Shown in pieces: positions 7,091 through 14,869 of a DNA stretch of 17,440 nucleotides (position 1 is its first letter; every line of letters starts with the position of its first letter). The position numbers were made by a program, and so were the translations under genes. The notes beneath the pieces were generated by a model. That model had not been told where the DNA came from. It made no database searches and saw only the letters and a program-made list of their open reading frames with translations. Origin of the DNA: Rhodoferax sp. UBA6134 (lineage in GTDB: Bacteria > Pseudomonadota > Gammaproteobacteria > Burkholderiales > Burkholderiaceae_C); NCBI GenBank assembly GCA_002422455.1, contig DIVK01000086.1, positions 8,059 through 25,498 of the forward strand, in the 5' to 3' direction.

Positions 7091-9546
7091 TGTTTCCCCC
7101 CTTCCACCATCACCAGATAAGCGATCAGCAACGCCGTCAACAGGCCAAAAAACGACAGCGGCAGCGGCGTAAAACCCAAATACGGGGCCAGCGGCGTGAA
7201 CGGCAGCAGCATGGCCGCCACCACCACCCCCAGCGAGGTCAGCACCAGCCAGCGGTTGGGATGGCTGCGCAGCGGGTTGCGCCGCGTGCGAATGACAAAA
7301 ATCACCAGTACCTGGGTGGCAATGGACTCCACGAACCAGCCGGTGCGAAACAGCGACTCGTGCGCGCTGAACAGGCTGATCAATGCGTAGAACGTCAAAA
7401 AATCAAACAACGAGCTGATCGGCCCGATGGTCAGCATGAAATTGCGGATGAAGCCCATGTCCCAGCGCTTCGGACTCGCCAGGTCTTCGGCGTCCACATT
7501 GTCCAGCGGCAAGGTGATTTCGGACACGTCGTACAGCAGGTTGTTGAGCAGAATCTGCATCGGCAACATCGGCAGAAACGGTAAAAACAAAGTCGCCGCC
7601 GCCATGCTGAACATGTTGCCGAAATTGGAGCTGGTGGCCATCATGATGTACTTCATGACATTGCCAAAGGTGCGCCGCCCCTCCAGGATGCCCTGGTGCA
7701 GCACCATCAGGTCGTTCTCCAGCAGAATCATGGCGGCCGCCTGCTTGGCCACGTCCACCGCACCTTCGACCGAGATGCCGACGTCGGCCGTGTGCAGCGA
7801 GGGCGCGTCATTGATGCCATCCCCCAGATAACCGACCACATGGCCCCGCGCCTTGAGGGCCAGGATGATGCGGTTTTTCTGTGCCGGGTTGACGCGGCAA
7901 AACAGGTTGACGCCTTCGACCCGAGCCCGCAGTGCATCGTCATTCATGGCCGCCACCTCGGTGCCGGTCAGCACGCCCTCGACCACCACGCCCAGTTGGG
8001 TGCAGACGTGGCGCGTCACGCGCTCGTTGTCGCCGGTGACGATCTTGACCGCAACGCCGCTGGCCGTCATGGCCTTGAGCGCCTCGCCCGCGCTGGCTTT
8101 GGGCGGGTCCAGAAAGGCGGCAAAGCCGGCAAACACCAGCTCGCTCTCGTCCGACACCACGGCGTGCGGATGGTCCAGCGGCACGTCACGCCAGGCAATG
8201 CCCAGCACCCGAAAACCCTCCTCGCCCAGACTGTCAAACAGTGCATTGATACGCGCGTGTGCCGCCTCGTCGAGTACCACGGGGGTACCGGCACTGTCAG
8301 CGTAATGCGTGCACAAGCGCAAAATATCTTCCGGCGCGCCCTTTGCCACCAGCCGGCGCGCACCGGCCCGCTCCACCAGCACCGAGACGCGGCGGCGCTC
8401 AAAGTCAAACGGCACCTCGTCAATCTTGCGCCAGGCGGACACGTCGATCTCTTCATGCGCCAGGATGGCGTCGTCCAGCGGGCTCTTCAGGCCGCTCTCG
8501 AAATAGCTGTTGAGGTAGGCCAGCGCCAGCACCTGGGGATCGTCCCGGCCCTGCGCGTCCACATGACGCTCCAGCCGGATGCGGGCCTCGGTCAGGGTGC
8601 CGGTCTTGTCGGTACACAGCACGTCCATCGCGCCCATGTCCTGAATGGCGGACGGGCGCTTCACGATGACCTTCAGCGCCGCCATGCGCAGCGCGCCCTG
8701 GGTGAGCGTGACCGACACCACCATCGGCAGCAACTCGGGCGTGAGCCCCACCGCCAGCGCCACGGCAAACAGGAACGACTCCAGCAGCGGCCGGTGCAAG
8801 GCCACATTGACCAGCAGGGTGAACAGCACCAGCAGCAGCGTAAGCCGCATGATGAGCATGCCAAAACGCCGCGTGCCCAGCTCAAACGCGGTGGGCGGCG
8901 CCTTGTCGGCCAGGCTGACGGCGACTTGCCCCAGCGCCGTGGCGCTGCCGGTTCGGCCAATCAGCACCCGGGCCGAGCCACTGACCACCGAACTGCCCAT
9001 AAAGACGGTGTCCACAGAATCCAGCGCCCAATCCTCCGGTGCGGTAACGGGTGCGGTGCCATCCTGCAGCTGCACAACCCTCTTTTCCACCGGATAAGGC
9101 TCGCCCGTGAGCTGGGCCTGATTGACGAAGAAGTCGTTGGCCTCCAGCAAGCGTGCATCGGCTGGCACGAGGCTGCCGGCCGACAGCAGCACCACGTCCC
9201 CCGGCACCAGCTCGATTACCGGCAATTCGCAGGAGCGAGCGTCACGCAGCACCGTGGCAATGACGGCCACCTGCAAGGCCAGTTTTTCTGCGGCGCGGCC
9301 CGCCCGGTAGGCCTGCACAAAGTCCAGCGTCACACTCATCACCACAATCACGCCGATGATGAGGGCGCCCGTCACGTCACCGGTCAACGCAGAAATGACG
9401 ATGGCCACCAACAGAACCAACACCAGGGGATTGCGGAATTGGGCGAGGAATTGCAACAGCGCCGCCCGTTGTTGCGGGGGCTTGAGCCGGTTGCTGCCGT
9501 ATTGCTGACGCCGCTGTGCAGCTTCTGCGCTGGTGAGTCCGTTCAT
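7060..9546 (-). CDS. mgtA: MgtA-like magnesium-importing P-type ATPase (P3B)
   Basis: An 828-residue inner-membrane P-type ATPase; MgtA/MgtB enzymes bring Mg2+ into the cytoplasm. Numbering from ATG 9546: actuator TGEPYPVEK from 147, TM4 TPELLP at 269-274, phosphorylated D313 in CTDKTGTLT, KGAPE at 402-406, GDGINDAP at 575-582. The MgtA signature MQILLNNLLYDVSE with LPLDNVD at about 663-685 is very characteristic and separates it from Ca2+ pumps. The length is a little below the E. coli protein (898). The chosen ATG has a good Shine-Dalgarno (GGAG, 6 bases); the upstream in-frame start at 9594 would add 16 unconserved residues. It is followed by the second P-type ATPase. I saw neither a recognisable MgtL leader peptide nor a clear sigma-70 promoter in front of it. 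Confidence 0.9.
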   Translation of the reverse strand: MNGLTSAEAAQRRQQYGSNRLKPPQQRAALLQFLAQFRNPLVLVLLVAIVISALTGDVTGALIIGVIVVMSVTLDFVQAYRAGRAAEKLALQVAVIATVLRDARSCELPVIELVPGDVVLLSAGSLVPADARLLEANDFFVNQAQLTGEPYPVEKRVVQLQDGTAPVTAPEDWALDSVDTVFMGSSVVSGSARVLIGRTGSATALGQVAVSLADKAPPTAFELGTRRFGMLIMRLTLLLVLFTLLVNVALHRPLLESFLFAVALAVGLTPELLPMVVSVTLTQGALRMAALKVIVKRPSAIQDMGAMDVLCTDKTGTLTEARIRLERHVDAQGRDDPQVLALAYLNSYFESGLKSPLDDAILAHEEIDVSAWRKIDEVPFDFERRRVSVLVERAGARRLVAKGAPEDILRLCTHYADSAGTPVVLDEAAHARINALFDSLGEEGFRVLGIAWRDVPLDHPHAVVSDESELVFAGFAAFLDPPKASAGEALKAMTASGVAVKIVTGDNERVTRHVCTQLGVVVEGVLTGTEVAAMNDDALRARVEGVNLFCRVNPAQKNRIILALKARGHVVGYLGDGINDAPSLHTADVGISVEGAVDVAKQAAAMILLENDLMVLHQGILEGRRTFGNVMKYIMMATSSNFGNMFSMAAATLFLPFLPMLPMQILLNNLLYDVSEITLPLDNVDAEDLASPKRWDMGFIRNFMLTIGPISSLFDFLTFYALISLFSAHESLFRTGWFVESIATQVLVIFVIRTRRNPLRSHPNRWLVLTSLGVVVAAMLLPFTPLAPYLGFTPLPLSFFGLLTALLIAYLVMVEGGKQWFYKRLMKA

Positions 9547-9673
9547 TGCAGCTCCAAAATTTGTGCTGCTGCCGCGATGGCAACGGCACGGCATCGGTAT
9601 TTATTGACAGGAAGGGGACGCGCTTTATGTTGCGCAGCAGCTGGCCGATGTTTCCGTGAATCATGACACAACC

Positions 9674-9721
9674 CCGTTCGGGCTGAGCCCTTCGACCCTT
9701 CGTCAAGCGCAACGCGAACGG
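9674..9721. repeat. REP-like imperfect palindrome of the GTTCGGGCTGAG type
   Basis: The stretch begins CCGTTCGGGCTGAGC and ends GCGCAACGCGAACGG. The two ends are inverted copies matching at 12 of 15 bases, so the whole can fold into a long hairpin. The core GTTCGGGCTGAGCC(...)TTCGA resembles a dispersed repeat common in Comamonadaceae and other proteobacterial genomes, recalled from general knowledge. It lies in the shared upstream region of the mgtA-like gene and radA. No second copy was noticed in the window. Confidence 0.65.
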
Positions 9722-9743
9722 ACTTGGCCAGCGCAACCGTAGG

Positions 9744-9759
9744 CTGTTTATTTGTACAG
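9744..9759 (+). promoter_or_regulatory. LexA (SOS) box upstream of radA
   Basis: CTGTTTATTTGTACAG fits the beta/gammaproteobacterial LexA operator CTG-N10-CAG, with the fuller CTGT-N8-ACAG form and an AT-rich centre. It ends 12 bases before the radA start codon and overlaps the likely core promoter. Two readings of the promoter are possible: TTGGCC (9724-9729) with TTTATT (9748-9753), or a -10 TATGAT at 9760-9765. Either would be blocked by bound LexA. Confidence 0.75.
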
Positions 9760-9771
9760 TATGATTGTGTC

Positions 9772-11139
9772 ATGGCCAAAGAAAAAACGGTTTACATCTG
9801 CTCCGAGTGTGGCGGCGCCAGCCCCAAGTGGCTGGGCAAATGCCCCGGCTGCAGCGCCTGGAACACACTGATTGAATCCGCGCCGCAGAGCAGCGTCCCG
9901 GCCAGGAACCGCTTTGCCTCCCTGGCCCAAACCGCCGAGGTCGCAACCCTGGGCGACATTGACGCCGTGGACATGGCGCGCACCCCCACCGGTCATGAGG
10001 AGCTGGACCGCGTGCTGGGCGGCGGCATCGTCGAGGGCGGCGTGGTACTGATCGGCGGCGACCCCGGCATCGGCAAGTCCACCCTGCTGCTGCAGGCACT
10101 GGATTCGCTGCAGCGCAGCGGACAGAACACCTTGTACGTCACCGGCGAAGAAAGCGGCGCCCAGGTCGCCTTGCGCTCACGCCGCCTCGGGCTGGACAAC
10201 TCGCAGGTGAAGGTGCTGGCCGAGATTCAGCTCGACAAGATTCTGGCCACCCTGGCCGCCCTGCAGCCCGACGTCGCAGTCATCGACTCGATCCAGACCG
10301 TGTATTCGGATCAACTCACCTCGGCCCCCGGCTCGGTGGCGCAGGTGCGCGAGTGCGCAGCCCACCTGACGCGCGCGGCCAAGGCCAGCGGCACCGCGAT
10401 CGTGCTGGTCGGCCACGTCACCAAAGAAGGTGCGCTGGCCGGGCCGCGCGTGCTGGAACACATGGTGGACACGGTACTGTACTTTGAAGGCGACACCCAC
10501 AGCAGCTTCCGGCTGGTGCGCGCCATCAAGAACCGCTTTGGTGCGGTCAACGAGATCGGCGTGTTCGCCATGACCGAAAAAGGCCTCAAGGGCGTCTCCA
10601 ACCCAAGCGCCATCTTCCTGAGTCAGCACGCCGAACCGGTGCCGGGCAGTTGCGTGATGGTCACGCTGGAGGGCACGCGCCCGATGCTGGTGGAGATTCA
10701 GGCGCTGGTGGACAGCGGCGGCCCGTCACCCCGGCGCCTGAGCGTGGGGCTGGACCGGGACCGCCTCGCCATGCTGCTGGCGGTGCTGCACCGCCATGCC
10801 GGCGTGGCCTGCATGGACCAGGACGTGTTCGTGAACGCCGTGGGCGGCGTGCGCATCGGCGAGCCCGCCGCCGACCTGGCGGTGCTGCTGGCCATCACCT
10901 CCAGCCTGCGCGGCAAACCGCTGCCCAGGAGCTTTTTTGCTTTCGGCGAGGTGGGGCTGGCCGGCGAGGTGCGGCCGGCGCCGCGTGGCCAGGAACGGCT
11001 CAGGGAAGCCGCCAAGCTGGGCTTCAGTGTGGCACTGGTGCCCAAGGCCAACGCCCCCCGCAAACCCGTCGAGGGGCTGACCATCCACGCGGTGGAACGG
11101 GTCGAGCAGGCGATGGACATCGTGCGCTCGCTGTCGTAA
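9772..11139 (+). CDS. radA: DNA repair protein RadA (Sms)
   Basis: A 455-residue cytoplasmic RecA-like ATPase; RadA drives branch migration and processes recombination intermediates together with RecA. Domains in order: C4 zinc finger C10-x2-C13...C24-x2-C27 (CSECGG...CPGC), RecA-like core with Walker A GGDPGIGKST at 95-104, the RadA-specific KNRFG motif (IKNRFGAVNE), and a C-terminal Lon-like domain ending in FGEVGLAGEVRPAPRGQERL...AAKLGF. The length matches E. coli RadA (460). The start is ATG at 9772, giving MAKEKTVYICSECGG. The TTG at 9724 would place the LexA box inside the gene and is rejected. No Shine-Dalgarno is visible; if TATGAT at 9760-9765 is the -10, the transcript would begin at or next to the ATG (leaderless). 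SOS control is inferred from the LexA box. Confidence 0.95.
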   Translation: MAKEKTVYICSECGGASPKWLGKCPGCSAWNTLIESAPQSSVPARNRFASLAQTAEVATLGDIDAVDMARTPTGHEELDRVLGGGIVEGGVVLIGGDPGIGKSTLLLQALDSLQRSGQNTLYVTGEESGAQVALRSRRLGLDNSQVKVLAEIQLDKILATLAALQPDVAVIDSIQTVYSDQLTSAPGSVAQVRECAAHLTRAAKASGTAIVLVGHVTKEGALAGPRVLEHMVDTVLYFEGDTHSSFRLVRAIKNRFGAVNEIGVFAMTEKGLKGVSNPSAIFLSQHAEPVPGSCVMVTLEGTRPMLVEIQALVDSGGPSPRRLSVGLDRDRLAMLLAVLHRHAGVACMDQDVFVNAVGGVRIGEPAADLAVLLAITSSLRGKPLPRSFFAFGEVGLAGEVRPAPRGQERLREAAKLGFSVALVPKANAPRKPVEGLTIHAVERVEQAMDIVRSLS

Positions 11140-11274
11140 CGCAACGTCAGGCCGTCATCCGGCGCGGTGCCAGCCGCACCTCGCCGGCCAGCCTCCTTGC
11201 CTTTTGGCTTCCCTGATGAGTCAAAGGCGCATTTCTTGCTTACCAGGTATCGAACAAGTTGCCGGGCGACCCGT

Positions 11275-11302
11275 CCGGCCGGGGCCGGGCTTTCATTGTT
11301 TC
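11275..11302 (+). terminator. Weak candidate terminator in the radA to SulP gap
   Basis: CCGGC, loop CGGG, GCCGG (11275-11288), followed by GCTTTCATTGTTT. The stem is GC-rich but the T-run is broken, and the site lies about 135 bases beyond the radA stop. An overlapping alternative fold (GCCGG...CCGGC) also exists. The rest of the 210-base gap shows nothing I can name apart from the Shine-Dalgarno of the next gene. Confidence 0.25.
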
Positions 11303-11349
11303 GTGCCTCACACCTTGAATCTGATTATTTGGAAAGGAGCAAGCCGGCG

Positions 11350-13560
11350 GTGAATCCAATAACCATCCATCGCGCCGATCTGCGGGGCGGCATTGAGGCC
11401 TCGCTGCGAGGCATCACCACAACCGTGGCCCCGATTCTGCTTTTCGTCAGCCTGCTGGGGACCGAGTCGATGGCGGCGGGTTTTTGGGCCACGGTGATCA
11501 CCGCCGTTCTGGTGCCGGCCGTGCATCTGCTTTTCAGAAGCGCGTCTCCGGTGATACCGGGCGCGCGCATGGCCTCCCTGGCGGCCTACATCGGACTGGT
11601 GGTAGTCCTGAGCGGCGCCGCGGGCAGTACGGCTGGCCATGCCACGGCACTGAACCTGACGGCCGAACAGTTGCGCACCGGCCTGGCCGCCGGCAGCCTC
11701 ATGTTCATGGCAGCCAGCGCCCTGGTCTGGCTTTTTGGCCTGCTTGAATTCGGCAATGTCTTCAAGATGATCCCGATGCCCGTCACGGCGGGCATCAGCA
11801 ACGGTACGGCTTTGCTTTTGTTGAGCCTGGGGGTTCACAAGATCACGGACAACGGTCGGCTGGCCGCTGTCACAGCCTTCGCAATGGTGGCCTGTTTCTT
11901 CATCTGGCCCTCTTTGCAAGCCTGGTCGAAAAGGCTCGCGTTCATCCCTGCGGTTGTGATCTCCCTGTCGGCGGGCTTGCTCATTGCCATGCTGCTGGAG
12001 CCCCCCTTTCAGCCGCCAACCCTGCGGGCCGTACCCGACTGGGCCTGGATGTCCGTGCGACTCTGGCCCGGTCTGCCGCAACACGAACTGATGCGCCTGC
12101 TCCAGATCGGCCTGCCCAGCACCGTGACCCTGGCACTGGTGATGATTCTGGAAACCTTTACCGCCGCCAACGAGATGGAGCAGCGCTTTGGCACGCGCAT
12201 CAACCCCAACCGCGAGCTGATGGTGCTGGGTGGCTCCAATATGATCAGCGCCCTGATGGGTGGCGTACCCTGTACCGGCCACAATTCCCGCAGCATTTCC
12301 AGCTGGCTGGCCGGGGGGCGTGGCGTGCAGGTGGCGTTGATGGGGCTGCTCGTGACCGGCCTGCTGCTGTGGCTGCTGGGCCCATGGCTTTTGGTTTTGC
12401 CCGTCGGCATGGTGGCCGGGCTGTTGTTGCTGCAATGCCTGCTCATGGCCGAACGGGAAGTCATTCACCGCTTGCTGGAAATCGTGCGCACCCGTCACTG
12501 GCGCCGCAAGGGAACCTCAGACCTCGGTTTCTGGACCATCATCGTCATCACGGTGGTCGAATATTTCGGCAGCATGATCTGGGCCAGTTTCATGGGCATT
12601 GGCCTGTCGTGCCTGGTCATTCTCCGGCGCGTGTCGGGCAGCCTCACCGCCAACTGGAACTATCTGGATCACCACCGTTCGCACCGGGTCAGAAGCTGCG
12701 ACGAAAACAACGATCTGACCCAGCAGTTCAACCGGGTGGGCGTTTTGCGACTCAATGGCCACCTGTTTTTCGGCAACAGCATCCGGCTGACGCAGCTGGC
12801 CGACGAACTCAACCCCCATGCCATTGCCGTGGTCATCGACGTAAGCCAGGTTCGCGACGTGGACCCCAGTGGCCTGAACGCGCTGGCATGGCTCATCCGC
12901 GCGATTGCCGAACGAAAGTTGACAATCGTCCTCGCCGGCCTGAGCCGGACACGATCAACCGAACTGCACGATGCCCTGCAGGCGATGCCCGGGATTCACC
13001 GCTGCATCGACATGGATCGCGGGCTGGAATTGTGTGAAGACATGGTTCTCCGGCACTCGTCTTCAGGTTCGAGCGGACTTCTTTCCAAACCTCTCCAGGA
13101 AAACAGCTTGCTGGAGGACCTGACTGAAAGGGAGCGTACCGTTGTCCTGACGCTCGGCAAACCCCGTGAAATAACTGAGGGGGCCGCCCTGTTTTTCAAA
13201 GGCAATGCGGCTGATGGGGTGTGGCTGCTGGAAAAAGGTGTCGTCAGCATCTTGTCGGGTGGTGATGAATCCACTCGCCTGTCCACCCTGGGGCCGGGCC
13301 AGTTTCTCGGTGAGATGAGCCTGATCGACGGCAAGTCCCGCTCTGCAACCGCCCAGGCGGACAGTCCGGTGAATGCTTTGTTGCTTGACAAGCAGGCCCT
13401 TGCCACGCTCACGCGGCGCGAGCCCGAAACGGCCTTGAAGATCATGCGCAATATCGCAAAATACCTGTCCTACCGTGTGCGGAGTTCTTCCGCCCTGCTG
13501 GCCGAAAAAGAAACCAGCGAAACCACTCCAGACCAGACGGACCATTCACCGCAAACCTGA
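11350..13560 (+). CDS. SulP-family anion transporter with STAS and cyclic-nucleotide-binding domains
   Basis: A 736-residue inner-membrane protein. Residues about 15-430 form a SulP/SLC26-type membrane domain (for example SPVIPGARMASLAAYIG, FKMIPMPVTAGISNGTAL, TAANEMEQRFGTRINPNREL). About 462-569 is a STAS domain (VGVLRLNGHLFFGNS...VVIDVSQVRDVDPSGL). About 594-714 is a Crp-type cyclic-nucleotide-binding domain with the phosphate-binding cassette GEMSLIDGKSRSA at 654-666, keeping the glutamate and the arginine (R664) needed to hold a cyclic nucleotide. The substrate (sulfate, bicarbonate or other anion) is unknown. I infer gating by a cyclic nucleotide. The start is GTG at 11350, with AAGGAG 10 bases upstream; the open frame extends to 11167 but those 61 residues do not look like the family. 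Its 3' end faces the lipoprotein gene. Confidence 0.85.
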   Translation: MNPITIHRADLRGGIEASLRGITTTVAPILLFVSLLGTESMAAGFWATVITAVLVPAVHLLFRSASPVIPGARMASLAAYIGLVVVLSGAAGSTAGHATALNLTAEQLRTGLAAGSLMFMAASALVWLFGLLEFGNVFKMIPMPVTAGISNGTALLLLSLGVHKITDNGRLAAVTAFAMVACFFIWPSLQAWSKRLAFIPAVVISLSAGLLIAMLLEPPFQPPTLRAVPDWAWMSVRLWPGLPQHELMRLLQIGLPSTVTLALVMILETFTAANEMEQRFGTRINPNRELMVLGGSNMISALMGGVPCTGHNSRSISSWLAGGRGVQVALMGLLVTGLLLWLLGPWLLVLPVGMVAGLLLLQCLLMAEREVIHRLLEIVRTRHWRRKGTSDLGFWTIIVITVVEYFGSMIWASFMGIGLSCLVILRRVSGSLTANWNYLDHHRSHRVRSCDENNDLTQQFNRVGVLRLNGHLFFGNSIRLTQLADELNPHAIAVVIDVSQVRDVDPSGLNALAWLIRAIAERKLTIVLAGLSRTRSTELHDALQAMPGIHRCIDMDRGLELCEDMVLRHSSSGSSGLLSKPLQENSLLEDLTERERTVVLTLGKPREITEGAALFFKGNAADGVWLLEKGVVSILSGGDESTRLSTLGPGQFLGEMSLIDGKSRSATAQADSPVNALLLDKQALATLTRREPETALKIMRNIAKYLSYRVRSSSALLAEKETSETTPDQTDHSPQT

Positions 13561-13598
13561 ACGCAATGCGGCCGGCATGCGCACACCGGCTACGCCGC

Positions 13599-14045
13599 TC
13601 AGTTCCAGCCAATCAGTTCAAACCCCTTGTCACTCAGGCAACGTTGCACAAATCGCCGGTAGGTGCTGCTGGCCTTCTCATGGAGTGCGCCCGACACGGC
13701 GCCGGCCGAGCCACCCGCGGCGGCGCCCACGGCACCCGCCCTGATCGCACTGTCACCCCCCCGGCCCGCAACCAGCGACCCCACCGCCGCGGCCACCCCG
13801 GCGACGGCAGCCCCCCGCCCCGCGCGGCGCGCCATCTCGTTGTTTTCTTCCCCGGGAGTCAGTCCGGCGCTTTGGGCCCGCGCCATGCAGGCGTCGGCTT
13901 CCGCCCGGGCTTTGGCATCGCCCACACGATCAAACGTAGCATTGGGATAGAGCACTGGACGCGCTGACGGGCTGTCGGGGCCGGTGGCCGCGCAGCCCGT
14001 CAGCAAGGCGCCGGTCAAGACAAGCAGGAAAAACCTGTCAGACAT
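13599..14045 (-). CDS. Small glycine-zipper lipoprotein
   Basis: A 148-residue predicted outer-membrane lipoprotein of unknown role. The signal peptide MSDRFFLLVLTGALLTGC ends in a lipobox (LLTGC) with the lipidated cysteine at 18. After an acidic, soluble stretch (DACMARAQSAG, PGEENNEMARR) comes a glycine-zipper segment (about 80-125: AAVAGVAAAVGSLVAGRGG and AGAVGAAAGGSAGAVSGAL), which probably inserts in or packs against a membrane. The C-terminal tail contains FVQRCLSDKGFELIGW, common at the end of such proteins. ATG 14045 is preceded by CAGGGCG; the TTG at 14060 is less likely. It sits 32 bases downstream of the other glycine-zipper gene, probably in one transcript. Proteins of this kind are often linked to envelope stress, but that is family-level inference. 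Confidence 0.75.
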   Translation of the reverse strand: MSDRFFLLVLTGALLTGCAATGPDSPSARPVLYPNATFDRVGDAKARAEADACMARAQSAGLTPGEENNEMARRAGRGAAVAGVAAAVGSLVAGRGGDSAIRAGAVGAAAGGSAGAVSGALHEKASSTYRRFVQRCLSDKGFELIGWN

Positions 14046-14077
14046 GAGCACGCCCTGCAAAAAAGTTCTGAATGGCG

Positions 14078-14710
14078 TCAGTCACGCACAATGATGTTGC
14101 CCGAGTTCTTCACCGCGTCGCCCACTTTCAGACCGGGATCCTTGTCGAAATCAAAACTTTTTTTGTGACCATCGCCGTACTGCACGCTGACCGTCCACAC
14201 ATTGTGGGTTTTCACCTTCTCTTCAATCTTCTTGCCGGCATAAGCGCCGCCCGCGGCACCGGCAATCGTGGCCAGATCCTTGCCAAAACCGCCGCCGACC
14301 TGGCGACCCAGCAGGGCACCGGTGACGCCGCCGGCAATCATGCCGACTGCGCCGCCTTCACCTTCCTTCTCGGTCATGCTGACTGCAATCACCCTGCCGC
14401 AGTCGCTGCAGGCCACCTTGGCAGTCTGCGTTTTGGCAGAAACAGGGGCGGCTGTAGCTGCCGCCATCTGAGCCTTGGCGGCGGCGAGGGCCTTGTCATA
14501 CTCGATTTTGGCGTCACGACGGCATTGCAAGCGCGCGGTGGACGAGGTTTCATCATTGCACAGAGCTTTGTCCGCCTCGTAGCGCGTCAACGCCGTTTTG
14601 CTGTCCGCCGTGTATTGAGCCTTCGGCGTCAAGGCAGTCTCAGCCAGGGTTGTCGAAACCATGCCCATGAGCAACAGGCCGCTGGTCAATGTTGAATAAA
14701 GAGATTTCAT
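14078..14710 (-). CDS. Exported glycine-zipper 2TM protein (SlyB / 17-kDa antigen type)
   Basis: A 210-residue predicted periplasmic or outer-membrane-associated protein. The Sec signal peptide is MKSLYSTLTSGLLLMGMVSTTLA; no lipobox cysteine is present, unlike true SlyB. Residues about 40-100 are an Ala/Lys-rich, probably helical region with paired cysteines (ALCNDE, LQCRRD), then a CSDCG motif near 110. The glycine-zipper domain follows at about 125-165 (GGAVGMIAGGVTGALLGRQVGGG, then IAGAAGGAYAGKKIEEK), then a beta-rich tail (WTVSVQYGDGHKKSFDF..DPGLKVGDAVK) typical of the 17-kDa surface antigen family. The start is ATG at 14710 with AGGAA 7 bases upstream; the longer frame to 14806 is not supported. 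It is first in a likely two-gene operon with the glycine-zipper lipoprotein. Confidence 0.78.
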   Translation of the reverse strand: MKSLYSTLTSGLLLMGMVSTTLAETALTPKAQYTADSKTALTRYEADKALCNDETSSTARLQCRRDAKIEYDKALAAAKAQMAAATAAPVSAKTQTAKVACSDCGRVIAVSMTEKEGEGGAVGMIAGGVTGALLGRQVGGGFGKDLATIAGAAGGAYAGKKIEEKVKTHNVWTVSVQYGDGHKKSFDFDKDPGLKVGDAVKNSGNIIVRD

Positions 14711-14770
14711 TGCGTGTTCCTGACAGAAAAAATGAAGCTCCCGAACCGGGAAACGGATAAGACCGGGGCT

Positions 14771-14799
14771 AGGATAACGCGGGAAAGGGGTAAAAGCAA
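14771..14799 (-). promoter_or_regulatory. Candidate sigma-70 promoter for the glycine-zipper pair
   Basis: On the minus strand, TTGCTT (14799-14794), a 17-base spacer and TATCCT (14776-14771) give a fair -35/-10 pair. Transcription would begin near 14764, about 54 bases before the start codon at 14710. It lies in the 159-base divergent gap between this operon and the ychJ-like gene. Confidence 0.4.
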
Positions 14800-14869
14800 A
14801 ATGCACAGAGGTGGGGATGCTGTTTCTCCCTCCACCAGCCGCTCACCACCGTTCGCTACCATTGAGCGC

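Noticed and set aside
7696..9666. A 656-codon open frame antisense to the mgtA-like gene
   Set aside because: It has the same His/Gln/Arg-rich shadow composition and no motifs; the opposite frame encodes a complete MgtA.
9543..9779. A 78-codon minus-strand frame whose TGA overlaps the mgtA ATG, considered as an MgtL-like leader
   Set aside because: It starts with TTG inside radA, runs through the LexA box and the REP-like repeat, and has no leader-peptide features such as a proline-rich attenuation segment.
11167..11349. N-terminal extension of the SulP protein by 61 residues
   Set aside because: The extra residues lack family character, while GTG 11350 has AAGGAG upstream and begins just before the membrane domain.
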